Positions 1-10,578 of a stretch of DNA of 64,000 nt are shown one piece after another. The DNA is from Nigrospora sphaerica. Lineage: Eukaryota; Ascomycota; Sordariomycetes; Amphisphaeriales; Apiosporaceae. The stretch covers positions 2,480,001-2,544,000 of the forward strand of contig JAGVVL010000022.1 in NCBI GenBank assembly GCA_018287875.1, given 5' to 3'. Numbering within the stretch: the stretch's first letter is position 1; the number at the start of each line of letters is the position of its first letter. Made by a program: the position numbers and the translations under genes. The notes under the pieces are model-generated. The model had not been told where the DNA came from, searched no databases, and was given only the letters and a program-made list of their open reading frames with translations.

Positions 1-114
1 GAGAAGCACGAGACCATGGTTGCCCGGGCGCTGAGTTCGAGCCAGCTTCTGCGGACCCAGCATGATCTGGTAGTCAAGGTGGGCGAGACAGGACCGACGT
101 TTGAGGGCGAATGA
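1..114 (+). CDS. Possible 3' end of a gene cut by the window edge
   Basis: Frame 1 is open from the first base to a TGA at 112-114 and would give a 37-residue, hydrophilic, partly helical C-terminus ending in ...TFEGE. I recognise no family. A 37-codon open run can occur by chance in GC-rich DNA, so this is only a candidate. It fits a gene whose body lies to the left of the window. An alternative is plain intergenic sequence. Confidence 0.3.
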   Translation, partial: EKHETMVARALSSSQLLRTQHDLVVKVGETGPTFEGE

Positions 115-944
115 TGGGATGGCCCTGGCCATATTGACGACTTTTGGAAACCAATGCCGATACACACTTTTCTCTTGCGCCTGGCCAAGTACACGTGCTT
201 GATTCTCGGCTTCCTCTGTCTTTATGGTGATGCGATACTCCCGTTGTTTGTTTCGACGGCGGTGCCCTACAGCTTCTGCGATGGGTGGCCCTGAGCCTCC
301 TAGCTCGTATGACGCCTCCTTACGATGCCCGAATTGTCCGCCCGTCCCTCGCCCTGTCCCTCTCCTCCGGTCGGCGTAATTGCCACTTGCTTCTCTTGAA
401 TCCGTGGGTTCTCTGTAGATGCAACAGGCTCACAGTGGTCCCCTTCACGCCCCCCTCCCTCCTACTCTGCCCCCTCCCTGTGTGCTTACCTACAAGAAGA
501 CGGTCCGTAGCCAGTGTCCGACCTCGGCAACACCACCACGCTCAGCACCCGGCCCGGCTCCCACTCCCCGGCCCGGGCGTCGCGTTCCCGCTGCTGGTCG
601 CGATGCGGGCAAAGAAGCCGGAAGGGAACGCCGATACGCGTTCGAGTCCTCGCAACATAGGAACTTGGACATATGGTGCGACCACCGGGGCCGAGGCCTT
701 AATATACGCTCCGGGTTGCGTGGCCTAGGGTCGCTGCATACTGGTTCGTGTCGTAGCCAGGGTTGTTATGTACTGATTCGTCTCGTGGTCAGGTAAAGAT
801 ACTCGCCGACTTTGTGTGGCTGGCAACCACTCTACCCGTCGCCGCTGTTATATCTTACCTGATACTCCTTCGCGCTGGGGGGAGGCCCGGGGAGGATTTG
901 ACCAAACGGCGCATGGTGATGAAAGGCCGGGTGTCGGTGTCCCC
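115..944. other. Spacer 3' of the FAD oxidoreductase
   Basis: No convincing gene. Several overlapping frames are open (for example 285-728 on +), but they are proline/arginine-rich with no domain and look like GC-driven artefacts. The right end should hold the 3' UTR of the minus-strand oxidoreductase. TACTGATTCGT/TACTGGTTCGT is repeated imperfectly near 738-782. Confidence 0.5.
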
Positions 945-2123
945 TTATTTCCCCTTGAGGACGCGGGCGCCCGAGGCGTAGTCGGCGGCGTAGTCGGTGC
1001 CCAAGTGGCGGCTCTTGAACAGCCAGATCATCCAACTGAAGGGCTTGAAGGGGCCAATCTGGCCGGTGCCCCGGTCGGGGCCGACGGAGACGCCGAACAG
1101 CACCTTGGGGTCGGGCTTGTACTCGGCCACCTCGCCCGTCTCGAGGTAGCGGGCGAAGTGGCGGACCAGGTGCTGCACCTGCGGCGTGACGAAGGCGGCC
1201 TGCGGCGGCTGCAGGTTGCCGGCGTCGCCGACGACGAAGACGTTGGCGTGACCCGGCGCGCGCAAGAACGTGTCCTGGTGCAGGCGGCCGGCGGGGTCGC
1301 GCATGCTGGCGGGTGCGAAGGCTGTGTTGTACGAGACGCCGAAGGTGGGGATGAAGAGGTCGGCCTCGAGGGTCTCGGTGGTGGCGGCGCCGTCGCCGTC
1401 GCCGTCGCCCGTCCCGACGATCTCGAGCACTTTGCCGCCGCCGGCCGCCTCGGCGACACCGGCAATCTTGGCGCCGGCTACGACGCGGACGCCGAGGCGG
1501 ACGAGCTCGGCGCGGGCCGCCTCGCGCGTTGCCGTCATGATGCGCGGCTCCAGCGGCAGCGCGGCGCGCGACACGAGCGTGACGTCTTTGCGGCCGGCGC
1601 GGGCGAAGGCGTGGCCGAGCTCGCCGGCCAGCTCGACGCCCGTGGCGCCGGCGCCGCCGATGACGATGGACCGCGCGGCGGCGATGTCGCGCCGGAGCGC
1701 GGCCAGGGCGGCGCGCGTCTGCGGCGACGTGCCGACGTTCTTCCACGGCAGGCCGTCGCGCGTGTCGGCGCCCGTCGCCACGACGATGCTGTGGTACGCA
1801 AGCGTCCGCCGCGTGCCGTCGTTGAGCGCCACCACGACCGTGTCGGCCTCGGGCGTCAGCGTCTCGGCCCGGCCCGGGACGAACTCAAACCGGTTGGCGC
1901 CGTACGGGGCGAAGGCGGGCGCGAGTGGGAACAGGTACTTGTCCTCGCTCAGCGTGCCGGGGATGACGGCGCGGGGCGACGCGACGTTCCAGTAGAACTC
2001 GTCGTTGGGGGAGACCAGGAGGACGCGCAGGTCCGGTACCGTCTGGGCGGTTTTGGCGAGGAGATAGTGTGCGACGGGCACGCCGGCGAGGCCCGCACCC
2101 AGAACCACGATGGTCCGAGTCAT
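945..2123 (-). CDS. AIF/AMID-like FAD-dependent pyridine nucleotide-disulphide oxidoreductase
   Basis: Single exon of 392 residues, starting at the ATG at 2123. A Rossmann FAD site is at the N-terminus (GAGLAG, residues 9-14). A second dinucleotide site, GGAGATGVE, lies near residues 156-164 and should bind NAD(P)H. The C-terminal FAD contact VFVVGDAGNLQPPQAA starts near residue 295. This order is that of the Pyr_redox_2 family, in the branch of apoptosis-inducing-factor-like/AMID proteins and FSP1-type NAD(P)H:quinone oxidoreductases. There is no CxxxxC redox disulphide, so it is not a thioredoxin or glutathione reductase. No clear mitochondrial presequence or membrane segment is seen. Predicted role: FAD enzyme oxidising NAD(P)H; the physiological acceptor cannot be told from sequence. 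A glycine/aspartate-rich insert (GTGDGDGDGAA) near 237-247 is unusual. Confidence 0.9.
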   Translation of the reverse strand: MTRTIVVLGAGLAGVPVAHYLLAKTAQTVPDLRVLLVSPNDEFYWNVASPRAVIPGTLSEDKYLFPLAPAFAPYGANRFEFVPGRAETLTPEADTVVVALNDGTRRTLAYHSIVVATGADTRDGLPWKNVGTSPQTRAALAALRRDIAAARSIVIGGAGATGVELAGELGHAFARAGRKDVTLVSRAALPLEPRIMTATREAARAELVRLGVRVVAGAKIAGVAEAAGGGKVLEIVGTGDGDGDGAATTETLEADLFIPTFGVSYNTAFAPASMRDPAGRLHQDTFLRAPGHANVFVVGDAGNLQPPQAAFVTPQVQHLVRHFARYLETGEVAEYKPDPKVLFGVSVGPDRGTGQIGPFKPFSWMIWLFKSRHLGTDYAADYASGARVLKGK

Positions 2124-2897
2124 AGTGGGCGGTGATGTTGGCTGGGCAGATGGCGTCGTTATCGGCGCTTCGTTCCTTGATCACCTTGGGGGGGGAGGAG
2201 GGGGGGATATGGCAAGCAAAGACCCAGAGACGGCGCCCGAGGGGCGGCGTCATGTCATATACGCATTGACGCCGTGCTTCTACCCAGGATCACCTGCCGG
2301 GAGGACGACGACGAGGGTGAAACCGGATGCAACAAGCAAGGAGGTGCAGGGCACGGCACGCATTTCCATGTTACGTATCGGATGTACACGAAGACTTGGA
2401 GACGGCACAAGTGCCAGGAGGTGCGGGTAGTTGGTACATTGTGGTCGGGTGCATCGGATCGCCGGCATTGTGGGTAAGAAGCTCTCACATTTGCGGGTAT
2501 CGGATCCATCCGTCGGTCATGTGGCGGTACTTGCACTTGCAGGGTCTACGACAGATCCACGGGACGACAGGGAAGCGCAGCACGATAGCTCGGCCAATCC
2601 TTGGGTGCTTTCCGCAGGCAAGTTGCCCAGGAGAAAACAAGAGGCATCTATGTAAAGGACGCAGGCACTACTGCACTTACGACGGTGGAACGGCGGAAAG
2701 GCCCGGCGCCGCCCCGCACGCATCGGGGGAAATCTACACGATGGTCGGCCTCGGCGGGAAAGCGAGGGGACGGTATGGTCGCAACGGATAGCCAAAGCTT
2801 GATTATTACATATGCTACTCGGATGGGGCTGGGAAACCCGGGCGGCCCGTGGACGGGATTCCATCGTGGGCGACGGTACAAGCTGGAGCGGCGGCGG
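2124..2897. other. Spacer between the FAD oxidoreductase and the PEBP gene
   Basis: Both flanking genes are on the minus strand, so this stretch holds the promoter of the oxidoreductase and the 3' UTR of the PEBP gene. No supported gene was found. A G-rich run is at about 2189-2208. Confidence 0.5.
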
Positions 2898-3743
2898 TTA
2901 GAGCGTGGCGAAGACGGCGGCAACGAGGGCGATGCCGGTCAAAACACCGCTGGCGCGGTTCGACCAGGCCTCGCCCACGACGGGCACGCCCGTCTGCTTG
3001 GAACCGCCGCGGCCGGTACCACTGGCGGCGCCGCCCGTCGTTGTGTTGCCTCGGTTGCCGCCACGGGGGGGATCCTGCGCCGGGCCAGGGTTGGAGACGG
3101 TGAAGAAGTTGCCGGCAACGACCTTGTCGGCGAGATTGGCCTTGGTCAGCACGGCCTCGGCGTCGAAGCCCATGCGGTTGGTGGCGGCGTCGGTGAGCAC
3201 CTTCATGTCGGCTTCGGTGGCCGACGACGTGTCGACGAGGATCTGCGTGTAGCGGTGCTTGAGCGGCGTACGCGCGGGCGGCGAGGGCCCAAAGTACGGC
3301 GCCGCCGCTTTGGTCTTGGCGCCGTCGAACGACGCGGCGGTCGTGCCGTCCTCGCGGCGGCCGAGGGCCGTGTCGCTCTGGCCGAGGCCCGTCTGCATCC
3401 AGTGGAGCAGCGTGTTCGTCTTGGGCGGACTGTCGGTCGGGATGTCGAGGTCGATCATCATGATGGCCCACGACTTGCCCGTCAGCTTCTTGTCCGTGGC
3501 GATGACGGGCGGGTTGGCCGTGGCTGCGGGGGGGAAGGGTCAGCCGTCCATCCAGGGGTTCAGCGCGCCGGGCGGGTGTTGGCGGGGGGTCTTACCGGCC
3601 TTGGAGACCTCCTTGCCGCCGGTGGCGTCGACGCCGTTGAAGTTGACCGTCAGGCCGTTCTGGGTGGCCGGCTTGAATCCTGCGGGCGTGGCGGCCATCG
3701 CCACGGCGGCCGCGGCCAGGACTGAGAGATACGAGAGGTGCAT
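2898..3743 (-). CDS. Secreted, probably GPI-anchored PEBP-like protein
   Basis: Two exons, 3743-3596 and 3523-2898, joined by an intron with GTAAG donor and GCAG acceptor; 257 residues. The start is a hydrophobic signal peptide (MHLSYLSVLAAAAVAMA). The core matches the phosphatidylethanolamine-binding protein fold: IDLDIPTDSP near residues 73-82, then LLHWMQ with the conserved His-Trp at 90-91, then a region equivalent to the second conserved block (PYFGPSPPA...HRYTQILV). A low-complexity Gly/Thr/Asn/Arg linker follows, and the chain ends in a hydrophobic tail (GVLTGIALVAAVFATL) after a Ser/Asn/Ala stretch, the pattern of a GPI-attachment signal. Family knowledge says PEBPs bind phospholipid head groups or inhibit kinases or proteases. 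A cell-surface role is inferred from the two targeting signals. Ligand unknown. Confidence 0.82.
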
Positions 3744-6631
3744 GGCGAGCCCGGGGAACCAGGGGGACGCGGGAGCGAGGGACAGAGAGAGCGATTAACC
3801 CTACCAACGGCGTCTTGCGATCGTGGGCAAGTCCTGTAGAGTGTGCTATGTAGGCCGAGGCAAAGATCGAGCGAGGTACCTAACGAGTGGAATGGACGCG
3901 ATGGCCAGCAACGTGTGCATGCATAAAAAAAGAAGCCGACGGGCGACAAACAATTAAGACGGCGACGGCGACGGCGACGACGGTGAAAGAGAAAAGAACA
4001 GCGAAGTAACAGATCAACTGTTAGTCGGTGGAGGGCAAGAGACAGGCAGTGCGACCCCCTGAACAGGAGACGGCGCGGCGCGGCGGGCGCCGTCCCTTTT
4101 GTTAGGGGCCGTGTCCGTCGATATTCATCTTCCGGCCGCCTGGCTCGTGGCTCGTGAGCAACGGATTCCCACCTGATGAAACAGGCGCGGTGGAGTCGTG
4201 TTACGCGCCAAGCCCGAAGCGAAAGCTTTCCCTCTTTATCTGGCGCCACGGGGAAGACCCTGTGCCTGAGGACCCTGGGTGGTGCCTGGGCCTGCTGTCC
4301 ATTTCCGGTGGCCATGCATTTGGATCGCTGTCGCGTCGTGACGATCCGCTGCCAGGAGGACGGCCTGCCCTATCGTTTGGAGGGGTCATCATGACACACG
4401 CCCACACGCACATTCTGTTTCCCTCTCCCGCTCCCCTTCCCCCCCCTTCTCTCTCTCCCGTATAGGGTTGGTCCCCCTCTCTACTGTATAGGGTAGGGCT
4501 CAAAAATCCAGTGATTGGCGGATGGGTGACCCTCTGCTATAATTAGCTGCGACCGTTCGACCGCTCGACCCCCACCGGATCTGTCGTTTTCGGCTTCATC
4601 GTCCAGTTCATTTGGCTTGCGTGTGCAGGCTGTGTGTCTGAAGTAGAGTAGAGAGCGTTGCATCTCCCCGCCGCAACTGGGCTATTCCACGGCCCGCAAG
4701 TCCAGCTGTTCGTCACCCGTGGCGGTTTGCGTCGGCAATCGAGGGCCCGGACGAGACCCGTCTGTTTTGAACCGCACCGGGCCCGGCGGGAACGACCAAG
4801 TCCCAGCCGGGACAAAAGGGTCGGGGCGGCCAAGACGCAGTCCTCAATCTCCGAATCTTGACCATCAAGCAAGGGGAGGGGGAGGAGGCGGGAGTTGTCC
4901 CCTGGCTGACTGCCCGGTTGAAATGGAGCGCAGCCGGCCGGCTGGCTGTCCATCGGAATCCGCAATGCCAAGAGGGGATCGACCATGGAAACCGCTGCGT
5001 TCGTGGAGGCGTGCATTTGCGTACCCATCGGGGCCCAGACGGGCGGTACCTACGCCGGCGCACGCATAGAGTCTGTCGGTACCAAGGGAAGACGGTCCGC
5101 CTGTAATGAATCGATAGGGGGAGCCGGGCGGCCCGCGTTTAAGTTGTCCGCAAAGGGAAGATGCTGCCCGAATGCCTAGCATGCCTAGGTAGGCACTGAC
5201 TTACCTCGGGTTGGCTCGCCTGGCTACCCCGCCGAAGAATACCGAGTTATCGCCCGACCTTTCGGGGCCACGGTTGGTTGCCAGGAGTGGAGGGGACGGA
5301 TGCGGTCTCGGTGACGCTGGTGTTCGACTTTCTGCCCTGCAGGTCCTGCCCCAATTAGCAATGGTTCGCTCCGGCAGGAGCTGACGAGGACAGATGGGGG
5401 GGAAGGGGGAGAGGGGTACCTGCTGGCGAGACCTGTAATAGACGAGACTGGTGTGGCCGATAGCGAACCCGAGCCAATCAGTTAGTTCCCACGACGCCAG
5501 GAGAAGGGAATGCGAATGCTTGCCCTTATGGTCTCGTGATGAGCCGACTGCCCCGGTGGTCTTACTCGATGGGCGACCCAACCAAACCGGCCAGACCGGC
5601 GCATGTTTCCCAAGACCCCCCTCTCCGGCATGCTGAGCTGAGAGCTGGAGGGTGAAGATGCGCTTACATAAGGTACATTAGGTATGTGTGTACTTACCGA
5701 CGGGAGCTAACTAGGTTGGAAGATGTAGCTAAGGCGAGGTTCCCAAAGAAAGTATCGGGTGCTCGGGTGCTCGGCGACAAGGCAAGTCTAGTTTCCCCGC
5801 AATATGCAAAGCAGGCAGTTCCAAGTGACAGCGTCTTGGCTCCTGCCTGTCCGATTCACCCGCTCCAAGGGCGGCCAGGGTCATCATCAGCAAACAAAAC
5901 CCGACCGGCCCTCCGGCTGTTTGTCTGGCCTACCCCCGTTCGAGCATGGCAACACGTAATTGAAACTCTGACGGCATCGCACCCAGTCGGGCGGCAGACG
6001 GTATGTGATGATGTATTTCTCCATCCGATTCGCACCTCCGTCGGCAAGGCGGGGCCGCGCGCGTCCAAACCCCCGCCCCCCCCGGGGCCAACGCCGACAC
6101 ATCCCCGAGCCATGCCAAGAAATACCGAGCTGTCCACGGATGTTTACTTTGTGCGGGGGTGTCGAGCCGGCCGACGCCATCGCGATGAACGACACCGCAA
6201 AGGCTGCGGGGAACCGACGGTACAGCGAGACGAGGCGCCCTTCTCCCCCTCTCCGCCTCTCCCCCAATGGCGCCATGATGGTCCCCCCAGCAATAGCCAC
6301 TTCTGGACCCCCCCAAGCCGAATATGGCCCAAACTCGGGGTTGGCGCTGCCCGGAAGGTGGGATGGATGCCAACCGTCTGCAAGCCGGGGCCGCGATACC
6401 GTCGAGGGGCCTTTGCTCGTCGTACTGTGCGTACCACCGCTGGTCCCCCAAGAGGAGAGGGGGGAACCTAGAAAGATCGCTGATGCCATAACAGTGGTTA
6501 CCTCACATAAATACCACGACAGCCGCCCCGTCTGCCTGGCTGCCCTGATTCTACGTTTCCAGTTCCTTATCCACCAAACATCGACGACATCATTGTCGGC
6601 AATCATCTCCACTATAGCTCCCCACCCCTGC

Positions 6632-6668
6632 CTCCCTCTCTCTCTCTCTCACTCACACACACACACAC
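6632..6668 (+). repeat. TC/AC dinucleotide tract in the formate dehydrogenase promoter
   Basis: A (TC)n run passes into an (AC)n run about 110-150 bases upstream of the start codon. CT-rich tracts just upstream of transcription starts are common in highly expressed filamentous-fungal genes, so this may be promoter sequence rather than only a microsatellite. Confidence 0.7.
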
Positions 6669-6690
6669 GAAGCACCCCTTCCGAACGACA

Positions 6691-6697
6691 TATAAGT
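6691..6697 (+). promoter_or_regulatory. TATA-like element of formate dehydrogenase
   Basis: TATAAGT lies 90 bases before the start codon and 20-60 bases after the CT/CA tract. The position suits a TATA box with a leader of about 50-60 bases. No transcript data support it. Confidence 0.4.
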
Positions 6698-6780
6698 CGC
6701 CTCCTGCCCTCGTGTGCGCATCTTGAGTAGCCCCCTCCAAGACGCATAAGACAACAGAAAAGATAAAATCATCAGTCAAA

Positions 6781-8587
6781 ATGGTATTACTCGCTCGTTC
6801 TTTGCAGCGTAGCTGCCTTCGTCCCGCTTCTTCCTCGAGGGCCCTTTCTACCACTTCTGCTTTGGCTACCTCGAGAGCCTGGTCGTCAGGAGCCGGCTGC
6901 GTGGTCACGCACCGGCCGGCTCTGGCCTCCCAGCTCAAGACGGCCTCGTCGCCGCTTGGCCGCAGCCCCTTTGCCGCACCCGCTTCGATTCGGCCGCTGA
7001 CGAGTGAGAAACGCGAAAAGGTCAAGGTTCTTCAGGTTCTGTACGACGGTGGCAAGCACGCCGAAGAGGTGAGTCTTCTTTTTCTTCTTATTCCCCTCCC
7101 TATCGTCTGTCCCTCCCTGTCACCCCTCGGCAGCTGGAACACACACATGCCCTCTCACCCTCCCCAGTGCTACCGCCCTCCTCTTGCCATTAGCAGGCCA
7201 TTGGCCCATGGCGAGGGTCCTGTCGGGACGCGGCCTCTGGGAGGATGCTGTGCGTGGAGCGGGGAAACGGCAGCTGGCACGCGGTACCGCATCCGATCCA
7301 TTGCATGGATACGATAGACCGGCAGAGCTATGCGAAATGCCCTTCCCCTCTTCCCTCTCCCAACCCCGCCTCCCCAACTCAGCACTGGGAGGGAGAGCAG
7401 ACAGACCACCCGCTCGATGGGTGGCCAGACGGCTAACGCGGGAACCCCATGGACAGCAACCCGGCCTGCTCGGCACGACGCAGAACGAGCTCGGCCTCCG
7501 CAAGTGGCTTGAGGACCAGGGCCACACCCTCGTCACCACCGCGGACAAGGAGGGTGAGAACTCGACCTTTGACAAGGAGCTCGTCGACGCCGAGGTCATC
7601 ATTACCACTCCGTAAGTCCAGCCCCCCCTATTGTTCTCCTCCCGCTCTTTTGCGTGGTGGGCATCTCCCGTCTGACCTTGTCCGAAAAACAGCTTCCACC
7701 CCGGCTACCTGACGGCCGAGCGCCTCGCCAAGGCCAAGAAGCTCAAGCTCGCCATCACGGCCGGCATCGGCTCCGACCATGTCGACCTCAACGCCGCCAA
7801 CACGACCAACGGCGGCGTCACCGTCGCCGAGGTCACGGGCTCCAACGTCGTCTCCGTCGCCGAGCACGTCATCATGACCATCCTGACGCTGGTGCGCAAC
7901 TTCGTGCCGGCACACGAGCAGATCCAGGCCGGCGACTGGGACGTCGCCGCCGCCGCCAAGAACGAGTTCGACCTCGAGGGCAAGGTGGTGGGCACCGTCG
8001 CCGTCGGCCGCATCGGCGAGCGCGTGCTGCGTCGCCTCAAGCCCTTCGACTGCAAGGAGTTGCTCTACTTCGACTACCAGCCGCTCAAGCCCGAGGTCGA
8101 GAAGGAGATCGGCTGCCGCCGCGTTGAGAGCCTCGAGGAGATGCTGGGCCAGTGCGACGTCGTCACCATCAATTGCCCGCTGCACGAGAAGACGCGCGGC
8201 CTCTTCAACAAGGACCTCATCGCCAAGATGAAGCCCGGCTCCTGGCTCGTCAACACGGCCCGCGGCGCCATCGTCGTCAAGGAGGACGTCGCCGACGCCC
8301 TCAAGTCGGGCCACCTCCGCGGCTACGGTGGCGACGTCTGGTACCCCCAGCCCGCCCCCCAGGACCACCCGCTGCGCTACGCCAAGAACCCCTGGGGCGG
8401 CGGCAACGCCATGGTCCCCCACATGTCGGGCACCTCCATCGACGCCCAGAAGCGCTACGCCGAGGGCACCAAGGCCATCCTCGAGAGCTACCTCAGTGGC
8501 AAGCACGACTACCGCCCTGAGGACCTCATCGTCAAGGACGGCGACTACGTGACCAAGGCTTACGGCCAGCGCGAGAAGAAGGCCTAA
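6781..8587 (+). CDS. NAD-dependent formate dehydrogenase, with mitochondrial-type presequence
   Basis: Exons 6781-7068, 7457-7611 and 7693-8587 give 445 residues. It oxidises formate to CO2 with NAD+, removing formate from one-carbon and methanol or formaldehyde metabolism. The join HAEE|QPGLLG restores the conserved fungal FDH N-domain. The coenzyme motif AVGRIG is at about 251-256, with the NAD-selecting Asp in LYFDYQP (near 275). The active-site Arg lies in NTARGAI (about 338), the Gln in [10 protein letters not shown] (about 367) and the His in PHMSGTS (about 391). Catalytic residues are all present. About 75 extra residues precede the usual start of the enzyme ([12 protein letters not shown]); they are rich in Arg, Ser and Ala, poor in acidic residues, and resemble a mitochondrial presequence. 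No in-frame ATG follows the first one in exon 1. Intron 1 (388 bases) is long for this window. Confidence 0.95.
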
Positions 8588-9669
8588 ATCTCCACCACTG
8601 CCCCCGGGAGCGAAAGGGAGGGAGGGCATAATAGGGCTCGTGGCCGGCTGTAGGAATTACATTCCATGGGTATTGGTTGACGCCGGGTCACCCAGTCGTG
8701 GTCTATCATTTTCCCACGGTTCCTTTTTTATTGTTTAGCGATTCATGACTTACATAGCATTGCATTTCTCGGGCATGAATGAACAGTTGTTCACTACATT
8801 TTGTCCCGGTGCCCCCGTGAATGGCTGAACCCCCTGGCAGGACGCCTGAAGACCTGCTTCTCTTGGTACTGGACTGCCTCGCTTCCGCCTCACGGTGACT
8901 GACGGCCGAGCAGGAAGCACGCTCCTCGTGTGCAGGATGCCACCTGTAACGCCGTGAGGCGCGCTTAGCGCTAAGTCTGCGCGCGCAGTCACCTTAGCCG
9001 GTCCGTAGGGAACGTCGCTTTCAGGCCGACGGCGACTCGGCAAAGTCAAAACCGAAGGGCAGCCCAAGCGCGTCACGCATCATCATCATAGGCGACTCCT
9101 CCGGGCCTCCTATTTTGTTCTTCACTTCGGACTGTGGTCGTCTGTTTCGACGGTGCGCATGGGGCTGCTTCCAGCGAACTAGCTGACGTGTGTATCTTGC
9201 TACCGATGCGGTGAGGCATGAGGCGGTGTCCATCTGTGTAAGCGGGGCCAGGTCTGCCCGCTACGGCTGGCACGAGGCACCCTGTTTGCCACGGGGTCGG
9301 AGCACTGGGCTTTTTTCGGGATAGCCGGGTCTGGTGTGTCTCGGGGCTGAAGTGGCCACGGCCCGCGCGCAGCCAATGAGCTCGGCGACGGGTCCGAGGG
9401 GCTGAACTGTCTAGCTGCACGAGCTGAAACAGCGCACGCCCGCCCAGCCCAGCGCCGCGTGCCGGCGTGTCGCTGCTCATTCCCATGGCGTACTGCCAAG
9501 GACGCGCCGGGCACCCCAGGGCGAGCGATCGGCACGGAGCTGAAAGGCGTGGCATCTGTATACCGCCGCGAAGGGGCCGAGGAGGCTTCCGGCCCGCCTG
9601 CGCACACTTCCCCATATAAGCGTGGCGACGACACCGCTGCCTGCTCGCTTCTGCTCTATTGCTCTCTAC
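8588..9669. other. Spacer between two convergent genes
   Basis: Formate dehydrogenase and the methyltransferase converge here, so both 3' UTRs and terminators fall in this stretch. No gene, tRNA or clear repeat was found; scattered frames lack any domain. Confidence 0.5.
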
Positions 9670-10578
9670 TCAGACGACGCGCTTCAGCACGGCGACAGCC
9701 AACCACCGCTTGCGAATTCCCGGATCCTCGATACCGCGGTCCGACGCCCAGGCGCGCTCGATACCCTCGGCATCCCGCTCCAGGATGTGCTCGACCTCGA
9801 GGCCGACGGCCCTCAACGCCTCATCAGCAAAGAAGGGCGCCATCTTGTGCCGGCCCGAGTGAAAGCCGGCCACGATCCAGGCGCGACTCTCGGGGCCGTC
9901 CTTCATGAAGTGGGCGATGGAGCGGTGGAGGTTCGCGTGTTGGTATGGCATCCAGAGGCAGTCGCAGACGAGGATCCTGTCGAACTTGCCCTTGTTCTCG
10001 ACGGCAAAAGGCGTCTCCAGCTCGCCCCAGGCATGGCCGTCCACACGAACACTCGCGGCCACGGTTCCGGAGGGCGAGAAGGCAGGCTGGCAATTGAGGG
10101 CAATGTTCTTGCGCAGGGTATCGATGACGACGGGGGTGGGGTAGTCGACGACGACAACCTCGGAGGCGCCCAGGAGGGCAGAAAGCATAGACGGGAGGCC
10201 GGTTCCCGCCCCCAACTCCAAAGTCGCCTTGGAACGGATGTCGAAGTCACGCTCGGTCAAGGCCCCCAGGGGCAGGACGGTTCCAAGCTCGGGCGACAGA
10301 CGGGCGTCGAGAGTGCCAGCCTCGATAATCTCGGCCAGGAGCAGCGAGGCATTCCACAGGTAATGCGAGAACAGCAGGCGGTCGTCCGTCTCAATGGGGT
10401 CGGCGAGTTGGATCTCAAGCGGCTTGGGAAGATGGGGCGACGTGTACAGGAGGGAATGCTCGGCGTCGCCATGCTGGTTCGTGATGTCGTCGGGAAAGAT
10501 GACGCCGAGACTGTCGGACAGGAAATCCTCAGGCTGGTCGAGCGGACCAACAAGGGTGATACGGGCGGTCAGGGACAT
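9670..10578 (-). CDS. Nnt1/EFM7-type class I SAM-dependent methyltransferase
   Basis: Single exon, 302 residues from the ATG at 10578. An upstream in-frame extension has only non-ATG codons, so the shorter start is chosen. Motif I, LELGAGTG, is at about 120-127, followed by VVVVDYP as the acidic loop after strand 2. An upstream HYLWNAS block with the conserved Trp is typical of methyltransferase family 16. The architecture and N-terminus (PEDFL...LGVIF) resemble fungal Nnt1 proteins, whose yeast relative EFM7 methylates the N-terminus and Lys2 of translation elongation factor 1A; some are annotated as nicotinamide N-methyltransferase. Substrate is inferred only from the family. No targeting signal is visible, so the cytosol is likely. 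Confidence 0.85.
   Translation of the reverse strand: MSLTARITLVGPLDQPEDFLSDSLGVIFPDDITNQHGDAEHSLLYTSPHLPKPLEIQLADPIETDDRLLFSHYLWNASLLLAEIIEAGTLDARLSPELGTVLPLGALTERDFDIRSKATLELGAGTGLPSMLSALLGASEVVVVDYPTPVVIDTLRKNIALNCQPAFSPSGTVAASVRVDGHAWGELETPFAVENKGKFDRILVCDCLWMPYQHANLHRSIAHFMKDGPESRAWIVAGFHSGRHKMAPFFADEALRAVGLEVEHILERDAEGIERAWASDRGIEDPGIRKRWLAVAVLKRVV

Larger units (their letters stand above)
3744..6780. other. Three-kilobase spacer, promoters of PEBP (-) and formate dehydrogenase (+)
   Basis: The two flanking genes are divergent, so both promoters lie here. Long frames at 5686-6471 (+) and 5887-6612 (-) overlap one another, show no domain and are probably artefacts. Visible elements are a CCTAGCATGCCTAGGTAGG cluster near 5176-5193 and a pyrimidine/CA dinucleotide tract before formate dehydrogenase. 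No gene is supported. Confidence 0.5.

Noticed and set aside
816..2135. A 439-codon frame on the plus strand across the FAD oxidoreductase
   Set aside because: It is the antisense shadow of a clear Rossmann-fold protein; GC-rich third positions keep the opposite strand open. It has no domain.
5686..6612. Overlapping 241-261 codon frames in the formate dehydrogenase upstream region
   Set aside because: Frames on both strands are open at once, composition is Pro/Arg-rich, and no domain or splice-supported extension was found.
7990..8020. Formate dehydrogenase coenzyme motif reads AVGRIG instead of GxGxxG
   Set aside because: Alanine at the first glycine is common in fungal and some bacterial formate dehydrogenases, so it is not a defect.
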